A stretch of DNA of 64,000 nucleotides from Pseudonocardia nematodicida (GCF_040105385.1 NZ_JBEDNQ010000005.1:310001-374000); one strand, 5' to 3'; positions 25,112-33,368 are shown, numbered from the stretch's first letter. Translations and numbers: made by a program. The notes: generated by a model from the sequence alone, not told the origin.

Positions 25112-27409
25112 TCAGCCGGGGGCCGGGGACGCACCCGCCGACGGCGCCGCGCCGCCGGTCGGGCCCGCCCGCTCCGCGGCGGCGGTCACCAGCGGGCCGC
25201 TCCCGGCCAGCAGCACCAGCACGACGACCGCCGCCACCCCGCCGGCGCGGGCCGGACGGTCCCGGGGCAGCGCCCGGTCCGCGAGACCGGCACCGAGCAT
25301 CGCCAGGACCGGCCCGAGCAACAGGAGGGCGGGGGTCGTCGTGCCGGGGAACACCGACAGCGCCAGCAGCACGAGCGCGCCGGTCGCCACCGGCGCGAAC
25401 GGGCGCCGGTACCGCAGGGTCGCCAGCGCGACGACGGCGCCGGTCGCGGCCGCGGCGGCCCACCCGGCCGTCGCCGCCGGCCCGGCCCCGCCGAGTCCGA
25501 TGAGGAACCCCCCGCCGGTCGCGGCGACCGTGGTCGCGGCCACGCCGACCGCCCGGCGGCCGGGCGGGCGCAGGCGGGGTCCGAGTTGCCCGGTCCGCAC
25601 CGCGTGCGCGACGAAGGCCGCGACGGCCACCAGGGCGACCGGGCTGATCACGGCGGCCAGCACGCACGCCAGGTAGGCGCCGCGGTTCGCAGACGGTCCC
25701 CGCCCGGCGAGCAGGGCCGCGAGGACGAGGCAGAGTGCGGCGGGCGCGGCCGGGTCGGCCGCGGCGTGCACGACCAGGAGCGGCGGCACCGCCCCCGCGA
25801 GCGCGACGGCGAGCCCGGCGACCGGCACCGGCAGCGCGATCCGCCGGCACAGCGGCCACAGCGCGACCGCGGTCGCGATCCCCAGGAGGACGCCGGCGAC
25901 GGGCTCGGCGCCCGGTCCGCCCAGCAGGGTGACCAGCGCCTGCACCAGCCGTTCCCCGAGGCCGGCGGGGTCCGCCGAGGGCGCCGGGACCGGCAGCGCA
26001 CCGGCACCGGCCACCGCGAGCGCGGCGAGCAGCGCCACCGGCACCAGCACGCCGGCCAGTGCCGGGAGCCCGCGGTCGGTCCGGGCGCGTGTCTCGGCCA
26101 GCCGGCGGGCCAGCGGCCGCGACACCGTTCTCGCCACCAGCCCGAGCAACAGCAGCACACCGAGCACGGGCAGGACCAGCAGCGTCGCCCGGACCGCACC
26201 GAGTACCGCCTCGGTGGTGTCGCCGGCGCGGACGCCGGCGGCGGCATCGGCGAGGTACCCGCGGGCCCCGGCCAACACCTCGGGGAGCACGGACGGCGCG
26301 ACGACCAGGAACCAGCCGAAGAACAGGACGAGGAAGGGCACGACCAGCGCCACCCACAGCCGCACGATCCGCCGCACGGCCGGGCGCAGCCGGGTGAGCT
26401 TCGGATCCGGTGCCGCGCCGGGCAGCCAGCCGCGCAGCACCGGGCCGAGATAGGTGAACAGGTCGGGAACGCCGACGATGTCACTGAGGATGTAGTAGCC
26501 GTCGAGCCGGATCATCGGCAGGAACTGGCGGACGGTCTCGACGTGCAGCAGCGCGAGCACGAGCAGCAGCCAGTCGGTGCCGGTGAGCAGCCAGGTCGCG
26601 GCGATGCCGCCGAGCACGACCGCGTTGAAGTAGACGCCGCCCAGGTCGGTGCGCAGCCGTCCGGCGCGGGAGAGCCGGTAGCTGTCGGTCACCGTGCTGT
26701 AGAAAGCCGGCCAGACCAGGTAGATCCCGACCCCCATCGCGCCCGGCCGGGCACCGCCGTATCGGCAGGCCGAGACGTGCCCGAACTCGTGGAACGCGCC
26801 GGTGGCGAGGAAGATCGCGAGTACGGCGAGCACGAGCGACGGGTTCGCGACGACGTCACCGGCACCGGCGACCGCCGCGGTCAGACCTCCGCCGAGCAGC
26901 ACGGCGGCATCGAGCGCGAGGAACGCGACCAGCACCGGGACGACGACCACCGGCCGGTGCATCCACCGGAACAACCCCGCGATCACCCAGGTCGTCGAGG
27001 CGGGGACGACCGGCAGCCGGAAGCGCAGCATCAGCAGGTGGTCCGGGCGCTGCTCGGGTTCGGCCACCTCGCCGGGGTCGGGGTCCCCGAAGCCGGTCTC
27101 GACCAGGCCGGCCGGGACGAGCCGTTCCCGGACGAGCGCGTCGACGTCGCCCGCGACGACCTCCTGCCCGGTCTCGCCGGCGACCCGCCGGGCCAGCTCC
27201 CCGGTCCCCGCGCGGCCGTCGATCGCCTCGGCGATGCGGTAGAGCAGCTCGGACACCTGCACGACCTGGCCGTCCGGACGGGCGATCACGTAGCGCGGCT
27301 CGAGGTACCCGGATCCCTGGTACGGGCCGACGAGCTCGACGCCCTCGGCGCGCCGGAACGGGGGCGCGGTGAACTCGGTAGGCGGATCGAGAAGCGCGGT
27401 CCCGGCCAT
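25112..27409 (-). CDS. PqqD-like domain plus M50 membrane metalloprotease (peptide zinc metalloprotease type)
   Basis: Multi-pass membrane protease, 765 aa. Residues about 28-105 resemble a PqqD-like winged helix (YLEPRYVIARPDGQ, then ELLYRIAEAIDG), the fold that binds leader peptides in RiPP systems. The site-2 protease core follows, with zinc motif HEFGH at 207-211 in a membrane helix and the distal motif LDG at 302-304 (RLDGYYILSD). The last ~300 residues add roughly eight to ten further helices, a long extension. ATG 27409 is preferred (GGGGGTGAG upstream) over 27460. A Gly-rich small peptide gene lies directly upstream, with a hairpin between. By analogy with YydH-type proteases it may process or export that peptide. 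Confidence 0.85.
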   Translation of the reverse strand: MAGTALLDPPTEFTAPPFRRAEGVELVGPYQGSGYLEPRYVIARPDGQVVQVSELLYRIAEAIDGRAGTGELARRVAGETGQEVVAGDVDALVRERLVPAGLVETGFGDPDPGEVAEPEQRPDHLLMLRFRLPVVPASTTWVIAGLFRWMHRPVVVVPVLVAFLALDAAVLLGGGLTAAVAGAGDVVANPSLVLAVLAIFLATGAFHEFGHVSACRYGGARPGAMGVGIYLVWPAFYSTVTDSYRLSRAGRLRTDLGGVYFNAVVLGGIAATWLLTGTDWLLLVLALLHVETVRQFLPMIRLDGYYILSDIVGVPDLFTYLGPVLRGWLPGAAPDPKLTRLRPAVRRIVRLWVALVVPFLVLFFGWFLVVAPSVLPEVLAGARGYLADAAAGVRAGDTTEAVLGAVRATLLVLPVLGVLLLLGLVARTVSRPLARRLAETRARTDRGLPALAGVLVPVALLAALAVAGAGALPVPAPSADPAGLGERLVQALVTLLGGPGAEPVAGVLLGIATAVALWPLCRRIALPVPVAGLAVALAGAVPPLLVVHAAADPAAPAALCLVLAALLAGRGPSANRGAYLACVLAAVISPVALVAVAAFVAHAVRTGQLGPRLRPPGRRAVGVAATTVAATGGGFLIGLGGAGPAATAGWAAAAATGAVVALATLRYRRPFAPVATGALVLLALSVFPGTTTPALLLLGPVLAMLGAGLADRALPRDRPARAGGVAAVVVLVLLAGSGPLVTAAAERAGPTGGAAPSAGASPAPG

Positions 27410-27462
27410 GGACTCACCCCCGAATAATCTGAAGAATGACAGCAGAAATGTCTTGCGCAACC

Positions 27463-27495
27463 GAGCGGGGGGTGGCCGGCGACCACCCCCCGCTC
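27463..27495 (-). terminator. hairpin between small peptide and M50 genes
   Basis: Perfect 13-bp stem, GAGCGGGGGGTGG with CCACCCCCCGCTC, and a 7-nt loop. It lies 40 bp after the peptide stop and 53 bp before the protease start. No U-tract follows. It probably causes partial termination or protects the 3' end, raising peptide mRNA over protease mRNA. Confidence 0.7.
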
Positions 27496-27535
27496 GTCAC
27501 GGAATGCCGGGAGAACGAGCCCCCGGCCTACCGGG

Positions 27536-27919
27536 TCAGCTCCACCTCTGGGAGACCCACGACGAGCCGGAGCCGCCGTCGCCGCCGTCACCGCCGTCGC
27601 CACCGTCGCCGTCGCCACCGTCACCGCCGGACGAGGAGGCGCTGCTGTCGCCACCGGAGCCGCCCTCGGCCGACTGGTTGGTGTCGCCGCCGTCGCCGGT
27701 CAGGCTGTTGCCGTTGAGCAGCGAGACGTTGATGCCGTCGCCACCGTCGCCGCCGGAGCTGCTCGCCGACGAGCCGCCACCGTCACCGCCGGAGCCGTCG
27801 CCACCGCTGCCGCCGTCGCCGCCCCCGCCACCGAGCACGCCCAGCAGGCTGAGCTGGGTGCGGGCGGGGAGCAGCTCGACCTGCTCGGCGTCGAGGTGCC
27901 GGGAGATACGTTCGGTCAT
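27536..27919 (-). CDS. small Gly/Ser/Asp-rich peptide, putative substrate of the M50 protease
   Basis: Protein of 127 aa with an ordinary leader-like N-terminus, MTERISRHLDAEQVELLPARTQLSLLGVL written here as MTERISRHLDAE and then QVELLPARTQLSLLGVL, followed by an extreme low-complexity tail. The tail is built from GGD, GGS and SSS units, with two copies of SSASSSGGDGGDG. A short ordered insert, INVSLLNGNSLTG, lies between them. The end is SSWVSQRWS. There is no Cys, no signal peptide and no membrane helix. ATG 27919 has AAGGAG about 7 bp upstream. The layout (leader with LPARTQL, then a Gly-rich part, next to a PqqD/M50 protein) suggests a ribosomally made, processed peptide. I cannot name a family with certainty. 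Confidence 0.7.
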   Translation of the reverse strand: MTERISRHLDAEQVELLPARTQLSLLGVLGGGGGDGGSGGDGSGGDGGGSSASSSGGDGGDGINVSLLNGNSLTGDGGDTNQSAEGGSGGDSSASSSGGDGGDGDGGDGGDGGDGGSGSSWVSQRWS

Positions 27920-28151
27920 CGTGCACTCCTTCGTTCCAGGAGGGCGGATCCGTATTTCTTCTCGAACCGGTTCCACCGTGGGAAATCGACCCGTCCGGAT
28001 CGATCTGTTTTCCATCCTTGCCGCGCCCGGAACGGATTCGCAATCAGATCGACCACGTACAAATCAATGCCGATCACCACGTATGTTCACCTCTCGACCA
28101 CGGAGATCCGGGCTCCCGCCACGGAGATCGACGGACCGGCCACGCACACGA
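27920..28151 (-). other. leader and promoter region of the small peptide gene
   Basis: 232 bp, visibly less GC-rich than its surroundings, with runs such as GAAGAAATACGG on the minus strand. An ECF-like pair (GGAACC, then TACGGA about 14 bp later) occurs near 27947-27980, but I cannot assign a promoter firmly. No gene is supported here. Confidence 0.4.
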
Positions 28152-28191
28152 CGACGCCCCGCCGACCGGGGATCCGGCCGACGGGGCGTCG
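28152..28191 (-). terminator. terminator of osmC
   Basis: Long near-perfect stem-loop. CGACGCCCCGCCGACCGG pairs with CCGGCCGACGGGGCGTCG around GGAT (one internal mismatch). It begins 22 bp after the osmC stop. No U-tract follows, as is common in actinobacteria. Confidence 0.75.
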
Positions 28192-28213
28192 GTGGTGCGG
28201 TGCGGTCGGAGGG

Positions 28214-28657
28214 TCAGCCCTCCAGCGCGGCGTCCAGGGAGATGTCGACGCCGGACAGCGCCTTGGAGACCGGGCAGCCCTCCTTGGCCGCCTGCGCGGC
28301 CTTCGCGAAGCCGTCCGCGTCGAGACCGGTGACCTCACCGCGGACCTTCAGGGTGATCCCGGTCAGCTTGAAGCCGCCGTTCGCGTCGTCCGGGCCGAGC
28401 GAGACGTCGGCGGTCACGTCGAGCGACTCCGGGGTGCCGCCGGCCTGTCCGATGTTCGCCGAGAGCTGCATCGCGAAGCAGGCGGAGTGCGCCGCGGCGA
28501 TGAGCTCTTCGGGGCTGGTGGTGCCACCGGCCTCGTCGGCGGCCCGCTTCGGGAAACTGACCTCGTAGGTGCCGACCTTCGAGCTGCTCAGCTCGACCTG
28601 CCCGGAGCCCTCCTGCAGGGTGCCGTTCCAGGCGGTGCGAGCGGTACGCGTGGGCAT
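28214..28657 (-). CDS. osmC: OsmC/Ohr-family peroxiredoxin
   Basis: Thiol-dependent hydroperoxide reductase, 147 aa, the normal size. The two catalytic Cys are in SACFAMQL and in EGCPVSKAL, as in the OsmC subgroup. The N-terminal half carries the conserved TSPEELIAAAHSACF. It detoxifies organic hydroperoxides in the cytoplasm. ATG 28657 has GGAGG 5 bp upstream. A strong terminator follows. No OhrR-type regulator is adjacent. Confidence 0.93.
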   Translation of the reverse strand: MPTRTARTAWNGTLQEGSGQVELSSSKVGTYEVSFPKRAADEAGGTTSPEELIAAAHSACFAMQLSANIGQAGGTPESLDVTADVSLGPDDANGGFKLTGITLKVRGEVTGLDADGFAKAAQAAKEGCPVSKALSGVDISLDAALEG

Positions 28658-28946
28658 CGTTCCTCCATGCTCATCGGGATCGGTCGTACGCAACCGGTCA
28701 ACCCGGACCGGGCGTCGACCACTCCCTTCCCGAGGCGCACGGCGGCGAAACGACCTCCCGGCGCGGCGGGCGGTGCGGCCGGGCGCGCCGACGGCCCGGT
28801 GGTCGGCGAAACGGTGCCCGTACGATCCGGTACCGGCGCGGCGGCCGGTCCGCGCCCGGTGGGCACGGCCCCCGGGGAGCCGGCCGGCGCGACCCGGCGC
28901 GGCGGACGAGAACGCCGTCCGGTGGAACGGCAGCAGGAGGATGACC
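28658..28946 (+). other. divergent intergenic region between osmC and glmU
   Basis: 289 bp between divergently transcribed genes, presumably holding both promoters. TTGCG-like and TACGAT-like elements occur, but none is at convincing spacing to either start. No gene is supported. Confidence 0.4.
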
Positions 28947-30524
28947 ATGCCCGATGCCCAGCAGGGCGGCACCGGAGAACGTCCCACCGTCCGCGTCGGC
29001 GCCGGAGTGGTGCTCGCGGCCGGTGAGGGGTCGCGGATGCGGTCCACGACGCCGAAGGTCCTGCACCCGCTGGGCGGGCGCCCGATGCTCGGCCACGCAC
29101 TGCACGCGCTGGCCGGCGTCTCCCCCGAGCACCTGGTCGCCGTCGTCGGCCACCAGCGCGAGCGCGTGACCGGCGCGGTCGCCGGGATCGCAGGCGAGGT
29201 CGGCCGCGAGATCGTCACCGCGGTGCAGGACCAGCAGCTCGGGACCGGCGACGCGGTGCGCTGCGGGCTCGGCCCGCTGCCCGCCGACCTCGACGGCACA
29301 GTGCTGGTCACCTACGGCGACGTCCCGCTGCTCGACACCGCCACGCTGACCGGCCTGGTCGAGTCGCACGAGGACGCCGACGCCGCCGTCACGCTGCTGA
29401 CCTGCGAGGTCGACGACCCCACCGGGTACGGCCGGATCGTGCGGCAGGACGGCGCGGTCACCGCGATCGTCGAGCACAAGGACGCGACCCCCGGGCAGCG
29501 CGCGATCACCGAGGTGAACTCCGGGGTCTACGCGTTCGACGCGCGGTTCCTGCGGGAGGGCCTCGGCCGGCTCTCGACCGACAACGAGCAGGGCGAGCTG
29601 TACCTGACCGACCTGATCGGGATCGCCGTCGCCGACGGCCGCACGACCCTCGCCGTGGTGTGCGACGACGAGATGGTGCTGCGCGGGGTGAACGACCGGG
29701 TGCAGCTCGCGGAGCTGCGGGGCGAGCTGAACCGGCGGGTGCTGCGGCGCGCGATGCTCGCCGGCGTCACCGTCGTCGACCCCGGCACGACGTGGGTGGA
29801 CGTCCAGGTGGAGCTGGGCCGCGACGTCGTCCTGCACCCCGGTACCCAGCTGCACGACGCCTGCACGGTCGCCGACGGCGCCGAGATCGGCCCGGACACC
29901 ACGCTGAGCGCCTGCACGGTCGGTGCGGGCGCCCGGGTCGTCCGCACGCACGGCGCGGGCGCGGAGATCGGTGAGAACGCCTCGGTCGGCCCGTACGCCT
30001 ACCTGCGCCCGGGCGCCCGGCTCGGCACCGGCGGGAAGATCGGCACCTTCGTCGAGGTCAAGAACTCCGACATCGGGGCGGGCAGCAAGGTGCCGCACCT
30101 GACCTACGTCGGCGACGCGACGATCGGCGAGATGAGCAACATCGGCGCCTCGTCGGTGTTCGTCAACTACGACGGCGTCCGCAAGCAGCGCACGACCGTC
30201 GGTTCGCACGTGCGCACCGGATCCGACACCATGTTCATCGCACCCGTCACGGTCGGGGACGGCGCCTACACCGGGGCCGGGACCGTGCTGCGGTCCGACG
30301 TCCCGCCGGGGGCGCTGGCGGTGTCGGGTGGGACACAGCGCACGATCGAGGGCTGGGTGACCCGCAAGCGTCCGGGCACCCCGGCCGCCGAGGCGGCCGA
30401 ACGGGCGGGCACCACCCCGCCCGACACCACCCCCGCGGGTTCCGCCGGCAACGGCACCGACCCGCACCAGCGCCGGTCCTCCGGACCGGCCGAGGACCTC
30501 AGCCGAGGAGGCACCGCACGGTGA
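28947..30524 (+). CDS. glmU: bifunctional GlmU (GlcN-1-P acetyltransferase / GlcNAc-1-P uridyltransferase)
   Basis: Makes UDP-GlcNAc for peptidoglycan, 525 aa. The N-terminal nucleotidyltransferase domain starts with LAAGEGSRMRS and KVLHPLGGRPM. The C-terminal left-handed beta-helix shows hexapeptide repeats (IGENASVGPYAYLRPGA and so on) and the catalytic region FVEVKNSDIGAGSKVPHL. The tail is Pro/Thr-rich, as in actinobacterial GlmU. Two in-frame ATGs exist; 28947 is chosen because AGGAGG ends 6 bp before it, whereas 28941 abuts it. The stop overlaps the prs start (GTGA). Confidence 0.97.
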   Translation: MPDAQQGGTGERPTVRVGAGVVLAAGEGSRMRSTTPKVLHPLGGRPMLGHALHALAGVSPEHLVAVVGHQRERVTGAVAGIAGEVGREIVTAVQDQQLGTGDAVRCGLGPLPADLDGTVLVTYGDVPLLDTATLTGLVESHEDADAAVTLLTCEVDDPTGYGRIVRQDGAVTAIVEHKDATPGQRAITEVNSGVYAFDARFLREGLGRLSTDNEQGELYLTDLIGIAVADGRTTLAVVCDDEMVLRGVNDRVQLAELRGELNRRVLRRAMLAGVTVVDPGTTWVDVQVELGRDVVLHPGTQLHDACTVADGAEIGPDTTLSACTVGAGARVVRTHGAGAEIGENASVGPYAYLRPGARLGTGGKIGTFVEVKNSDIGAGSKVPHLTYVGDATIGEMSNIGASSVFVNYDGVRKQRTTVGSHVRTGSDTMFIAPVTVGDGAYTGAGTVLRSDVPPGALAVSGGTQRTIEGWVTRKRPGTPAAEAAERAGTTPPDTTPAGSAGNGTDPHQRRSSGPAEDLSRGGTAR

Positions 30525-31501
30525 GCGCGATCGCAGGCACGCCGAAGAAGAACATGATGATCTTCTCCGGACGCGCCAACCCGGAGCTGGCCGACCAGGT
30601 CGCCAAGGAGCTCGACGTCACGGTCACGCCGCAGTCGGCGTACTCGTTCGCCAACGGCGAGATCTTCTGCCGCTTCGAGGAGTCGGTGCGCGGCAGCGAC
30701 GCGTTCGTCATCCAGTCGCACTCCGCGCCGATCAACGATGCGATCATGGAGCAGCTGATCATGGTCGACGCGCTCAAGCGCGGGTCGGCCAAGCGGATCA
30801 CCGCCGTGATGCCGTTCTGGGGCTACGCCCGCCAGGACAAGAAGCACCGCGGTCGCGAGCCCATCTCGGCGCGGCTGGTCGCGGACATGTTCAAGACCGC
30901 CGGGGCCGACCGGATCCTGACCGTGGACCTGCACACCTCGCAGATCCAGGGCTTCTTCGACGGACCGGTGGACCACCTGTTCGCGCTGCCGGTGCTCTCC
31001 CGGCACATCAAGGACACCCGGCCGGATGCCGACTTCGCCGTCGTCTCCCCCGACTCCGGCCGCGTGCGGCTCGCCGAGCGCTGGGCCGAGACCCTGGGCG
31101 GGACGCCGCTGGCGTTCATCCACAAGACGCGTGACCCGCGCAAGCCGAACGAGGCCGTCGCGAACCGGGTGGTCGGTGACGTCGAGGGCCGCTGCTGCGT
31201 GGTCATCGACGACATGATCGACACCGGTGGCACCGTGGCGAAGGCGGTCGAGGTCCTGCTCTCCGAGGGCGCGACCGAGGTGCTGGTCGCCGCCACGCAC
31301 GGCGTGCTCTCCGGCCCGGCCACCGAGCGGCTGTCGAACTGCGGCGCCTCGGAGGTCATCTTCACCGACTCGCTGCCGATCCCGGACGAGAAGCGCTTCG
31401 ACAAGATGACCGTGCTGCCGATCGCCCCACTGCTGGCCGAGGCGATCCACCAGGTCTTCGAGGACGGGTCGGTCACCAGCCTGTTCGACGGCAACGCCTG
31501 A
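30521..31501 (+). CDS. prs: ribose-phosphate pyrophosphokinase (PRPP synthetase)
   Basis: Class I PRPP synthetase, 326 aa, making phosphoribosyl pyrophosphate for nucleotide, His and Trp synthesis. The PRPP-binding loop is CVVIDDMIDTGGTV. The catalytic-flap motif region includes YARQDKKHRGREPISA, and the DLHTSQIQGFF motif is present. GTG 30521 overlaps the glmU stop, the classic glmU-prs pair. A terminator follows directly. Confidence 0.97.
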   Translation: MSAIAGTPKKNMMIFSGRANPELADQVAKELDVTVTPQSAYSFANGEIFCRFEESVRGSDAFVIQSHSAPINDAIMEQLIMVDALKRGSAKRITAVMPFWGYARQDKKHRGREPISARLVADMFKTAGADRILTVDLHTSQIQGFFDGPVDHLFALPVLSRHIKDTRPDADFAVVSPDSGRVRLAERWAETLGGTPLAFIHKTRDPRKPNEAVANRVVGDVEGRCCVVIDDMIDTGGTVAKAVEVLLSEGATEVLVAATHGVLSGPATERLSNCGASEVIFTDSLPIPDEKRFDKMTVLPIAPLLAEAIHQVFEDGSVTSLFDGNA

Positions 31502-31519
31502 CACTCCTGCACCTCCGTG

Positions 31520-31552
31520 AACGGCGCCCCGCATCCCTGCAGGGGCGCCGTT
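31520..31552 (+). terminator. terminator of glmU-prs
   Basis: AACGGCGCCCC pairs perfectly with GGGGCGCCGTT around an 11-nt loop. It starts 18 bp after the prs stop. Confidence 0.8.
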
Positions 31553-31569
31553 CCCGCGTCCGGGCCCGG

Positions 31570-31635
31570 ATGATCCCTCTCAGTGGAGCCCGGGTGCCGG
31601 CGCAGGGGCACCCCGGCTCCACGGAGAAGGATCAT
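31570..31635. repeat. 66-bp imperfect palindrome after prs
   Basis: ATGATCC at one end and GGATCAT at the other enclose a hairpin with GTGGAGCC/GGCTCCAC and GGGTGCC/GGCACCC arms. It follows the prs terminator and precedes the fmdB promoter. It may be a second terminator or a mobile-repeat relic; its length equals that of the 6133 and 6238 elements, but the sequence differs. Confidence 0.6.
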
Positions 31636-31688
31636 GAGAGGTTGCGGCGCGGTCGTCCGGAACGTCCGCCGTCACGACCGCGGACCCG

Positions 31689-31717
31689 TTGACACCGCTG
31701 CACCCCGCTCGTAGCTT
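31689..31717 (+). promoter_or_regulatory. sigma70-type promoter for fmdB-fmdA
   Basis: TTGACA (31689-31694) and TAGCTT (31712-31717) are exactly 17 bp apart and lie 57 bp before the FmdB-like start. This is the best consensus promoter I see in the window. Confidence 0.65.
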
Positions 31718-31774
31718 CGAGCGACACCCCCTCGTGATCACGGACGGCGCACCACCGGCCCAGGGAGTCGCGCG

Positions 31775-32059
31775 ATGGCCCGTTACGCGTACCGCTGCGA
31801 CACCGACGGACCGGTCGAGGTGGTCCGTCCGATCGGCACCGCACCCGCGACCGTCGACTGCCCGTCCTGCGGCGCGACCGCGTCGCGGGTGTTCACCGCA
31901 CCGATGCTCGGCCTGGCCGACCGCGGGCGGATGGGACTGATCGACCGCACCACCGCCTCGGCGCACGAACCGCAGGTGGTCTCCGCGCCGCCGCCGCGTC
32001 CGCTGCGCCGCGACGCGCCCGCCCCGCACCCGGCGACCCGGCGCCTCCCCCGGCCCTGA
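31775..32059 (+). CDS. FmdB-family zinc-ribbon protein
   Basis: Small zinc-ribbon protein, 94 aa. MARYAYRCDTDGP supplies the first Cys-containing knuckle, and VDCPSCGATASR the second. Only one Cys is clear in the first knuckle, so the ribbon is atypical. The C-terminus is Pro/Arg-rich. FmdB proteins accompany formamidase/acetamidase genes and are annotated as putative regulators. Here the formamidase gene follows after 55 bp, in one operon from a consensus promoter. Confidence 0.82.
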   Translation: MARYAYRCDTDGPVEVVRPIGTAPATVDCPSCGATASRVFTAPMLGLADRGRMGLIDRTTASAHEPQVVSAPPPRPLRRDAPAPHPATRRLPRP

Positions 32060-32114
32060 GCGGGCCGAGCTCCCCCACCGACCCGCACGCGCACCGTGAC
32101 CGGAGGAGAGTTCG

Positions 32115-33368
32115 ATGCCCAGGCCCGTGTTCCCGCTCGACAGCAGCCGATCGTTCACCGACCAGCAGATCGTCGGCCACAACCGCTGGCATCCGGACAT
32201 CCCGGCCCAGGTGCACGTCAAGCCCGGCGACAGCTTCCGGGTCGACTGCCGGGAGTGGTTCGACGGCGCCATCCGCAACGACGACTCCGCCGACGACATC
32301 CTGAACGCCCCGCTCGCCGGAGTGCACGTGCTGTCCGGCCCGATCGCCGTCTCCGGTGCCGAGCCGGGCGACCTGCTGATCGTCGACATCCTCGACGTCG
32401 GCCCGATCCCGCAGGAGGACTCGGGCCCGCTGGCCGGGCAGGGCTGGGGCTACACGGGGGTGTTCGCCACCCGCAACGGCGGCGGCTTCCTCACCGAGCA
32501 GTTCCCGGACGCCTACAAGGTGATCTGGGACTTCCAAGGCGGGACGGCGACCTCCCGGCACGTCCCCGGGGTGGCCTTCACCGGGATCGTCCACCCCGGA
32601 CTGATGGGCACCGCGCCGTCGCACGAGCTTCTCGGGCGGTGGAACGCCCGGGAGCAGGCGCTGATCGACACCGACCCGCAGCGGGTCCCGCCGCTGGCGC
32701 TGCCTCCGCTGCCGGACTCGGCGATCCTCGGCTCGCTGTCCGGCGCCGACTTCGACCGGGTGGCCGGGGAGGCCGCGCGGACCGCCCCGCCCCGGGAGAA
32801 CGGCGGCAACCAGGACATCAAGAACCTCACGAAGGGCAGCCGGGTCTTCTACCCGGTGTTCGTCGACGGCGCGCACCTCTCGATGGGCGACCTGCACTTC
32901 TCCCAGGGCGACGGCGAGATCACCTTCTGCGGCGCGATCGAGATGGGCGGGTTCATGGACCTGCACGTCGACCTGATCAAGGGCGGGATGCAGACCTACG
33001 GCGTGACCGAGAACGCGATCTTCATGCCGGGCAACACCGACCCGCAGTACAGCCAGTGGCTCGCGTTCTCCGGGACCTCGGTGACGCTCGACGGCGAGCA
33101 GCGCTACCTCGACTCGCACCTGTCCTACCAGCGGGCGTGCCTGCACGCGATCGACTACCTGACGACGTTCGGCTACTCCGCCATCCAGGCCTACATGATC
33201 CTCGGGGCGGCGCCGATCGAGGGCCGGCTGTCCGGCGTCGTCGACATCCCGAACTCGTGCTCGACGGTCTACCTCCCGACCGCGATCTTCGACTTCGACG
33301 TCACGCCCGGGCCGGGCGGGCCGCACCAGGTCGATCCCGGGCAGGGGGTGCCGAAGGCGAGCGCCTGA
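32115..33368 (+). CDS. fmdA: formamidase/acetamidase (FmdA/AmdA family)
   Basis: Hydrolyses formamide or short amides to ammonia and the acid, 417 aa, the family length. Typical segments are GHNRWHPDIPAQVHVKPGD near the N-terminus, the central HPGLMGTAPSHELL, and the C-terminal SYQRACLHAIDYL. GGAGGAGAG lies just before ATG 32115. It is co-transcribed with the FmdB-like protein; a nitrogen-scavenging role is inferred. It is inserted between prs and rplY relative to the mycobacterial order. Confidence 0.94.
   Translation: MPRPVFPLDSSRSFTDQQIVGHNRWHPDIPAQVHVKPGDSFRVDCREWFDGAIRNDDSADDILNAPLAGVHVLSGPIAVSGAEPGDLLIVDILDVGPIPQEDSGPLAGQGWGYTGVFATRNGGGFLTEQFPDAYKVIWDFQGGTATSRHVPGVAFTGIVHPGLMGTAPSHELLGRWNAREQALIDTDPQRVPPLALPPLPDSAILGSLSGADFDRVAGEAARTAPPRENGGNQDIKNLTKGSRVFYPVFVDGAHLSMGDLHFSQGDGEITFCGAIEMGGFMDLHVDLIKGGMQTYGVTENAIFMPGNTDPQYSQWLAFSGTSVTLDGEQRYLDSHLSYQRACLHAIDYLTTFGYSAIQAYMILGAAPIEGRLSGVVDIPNSCSTVYLPTAIFDFDVTPGPGGPHQVDPGQGVPKASA

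Noticed and set aside
27369..28568. 399-aa Pro/Ser-rich frame opposite the small peptide gene
   Set aside because: It is antisense to the Gly-rich peptide gene and runs on through its leader region into the osmC antisense. The minus-strand gene has a ribosome site, and this one has none.
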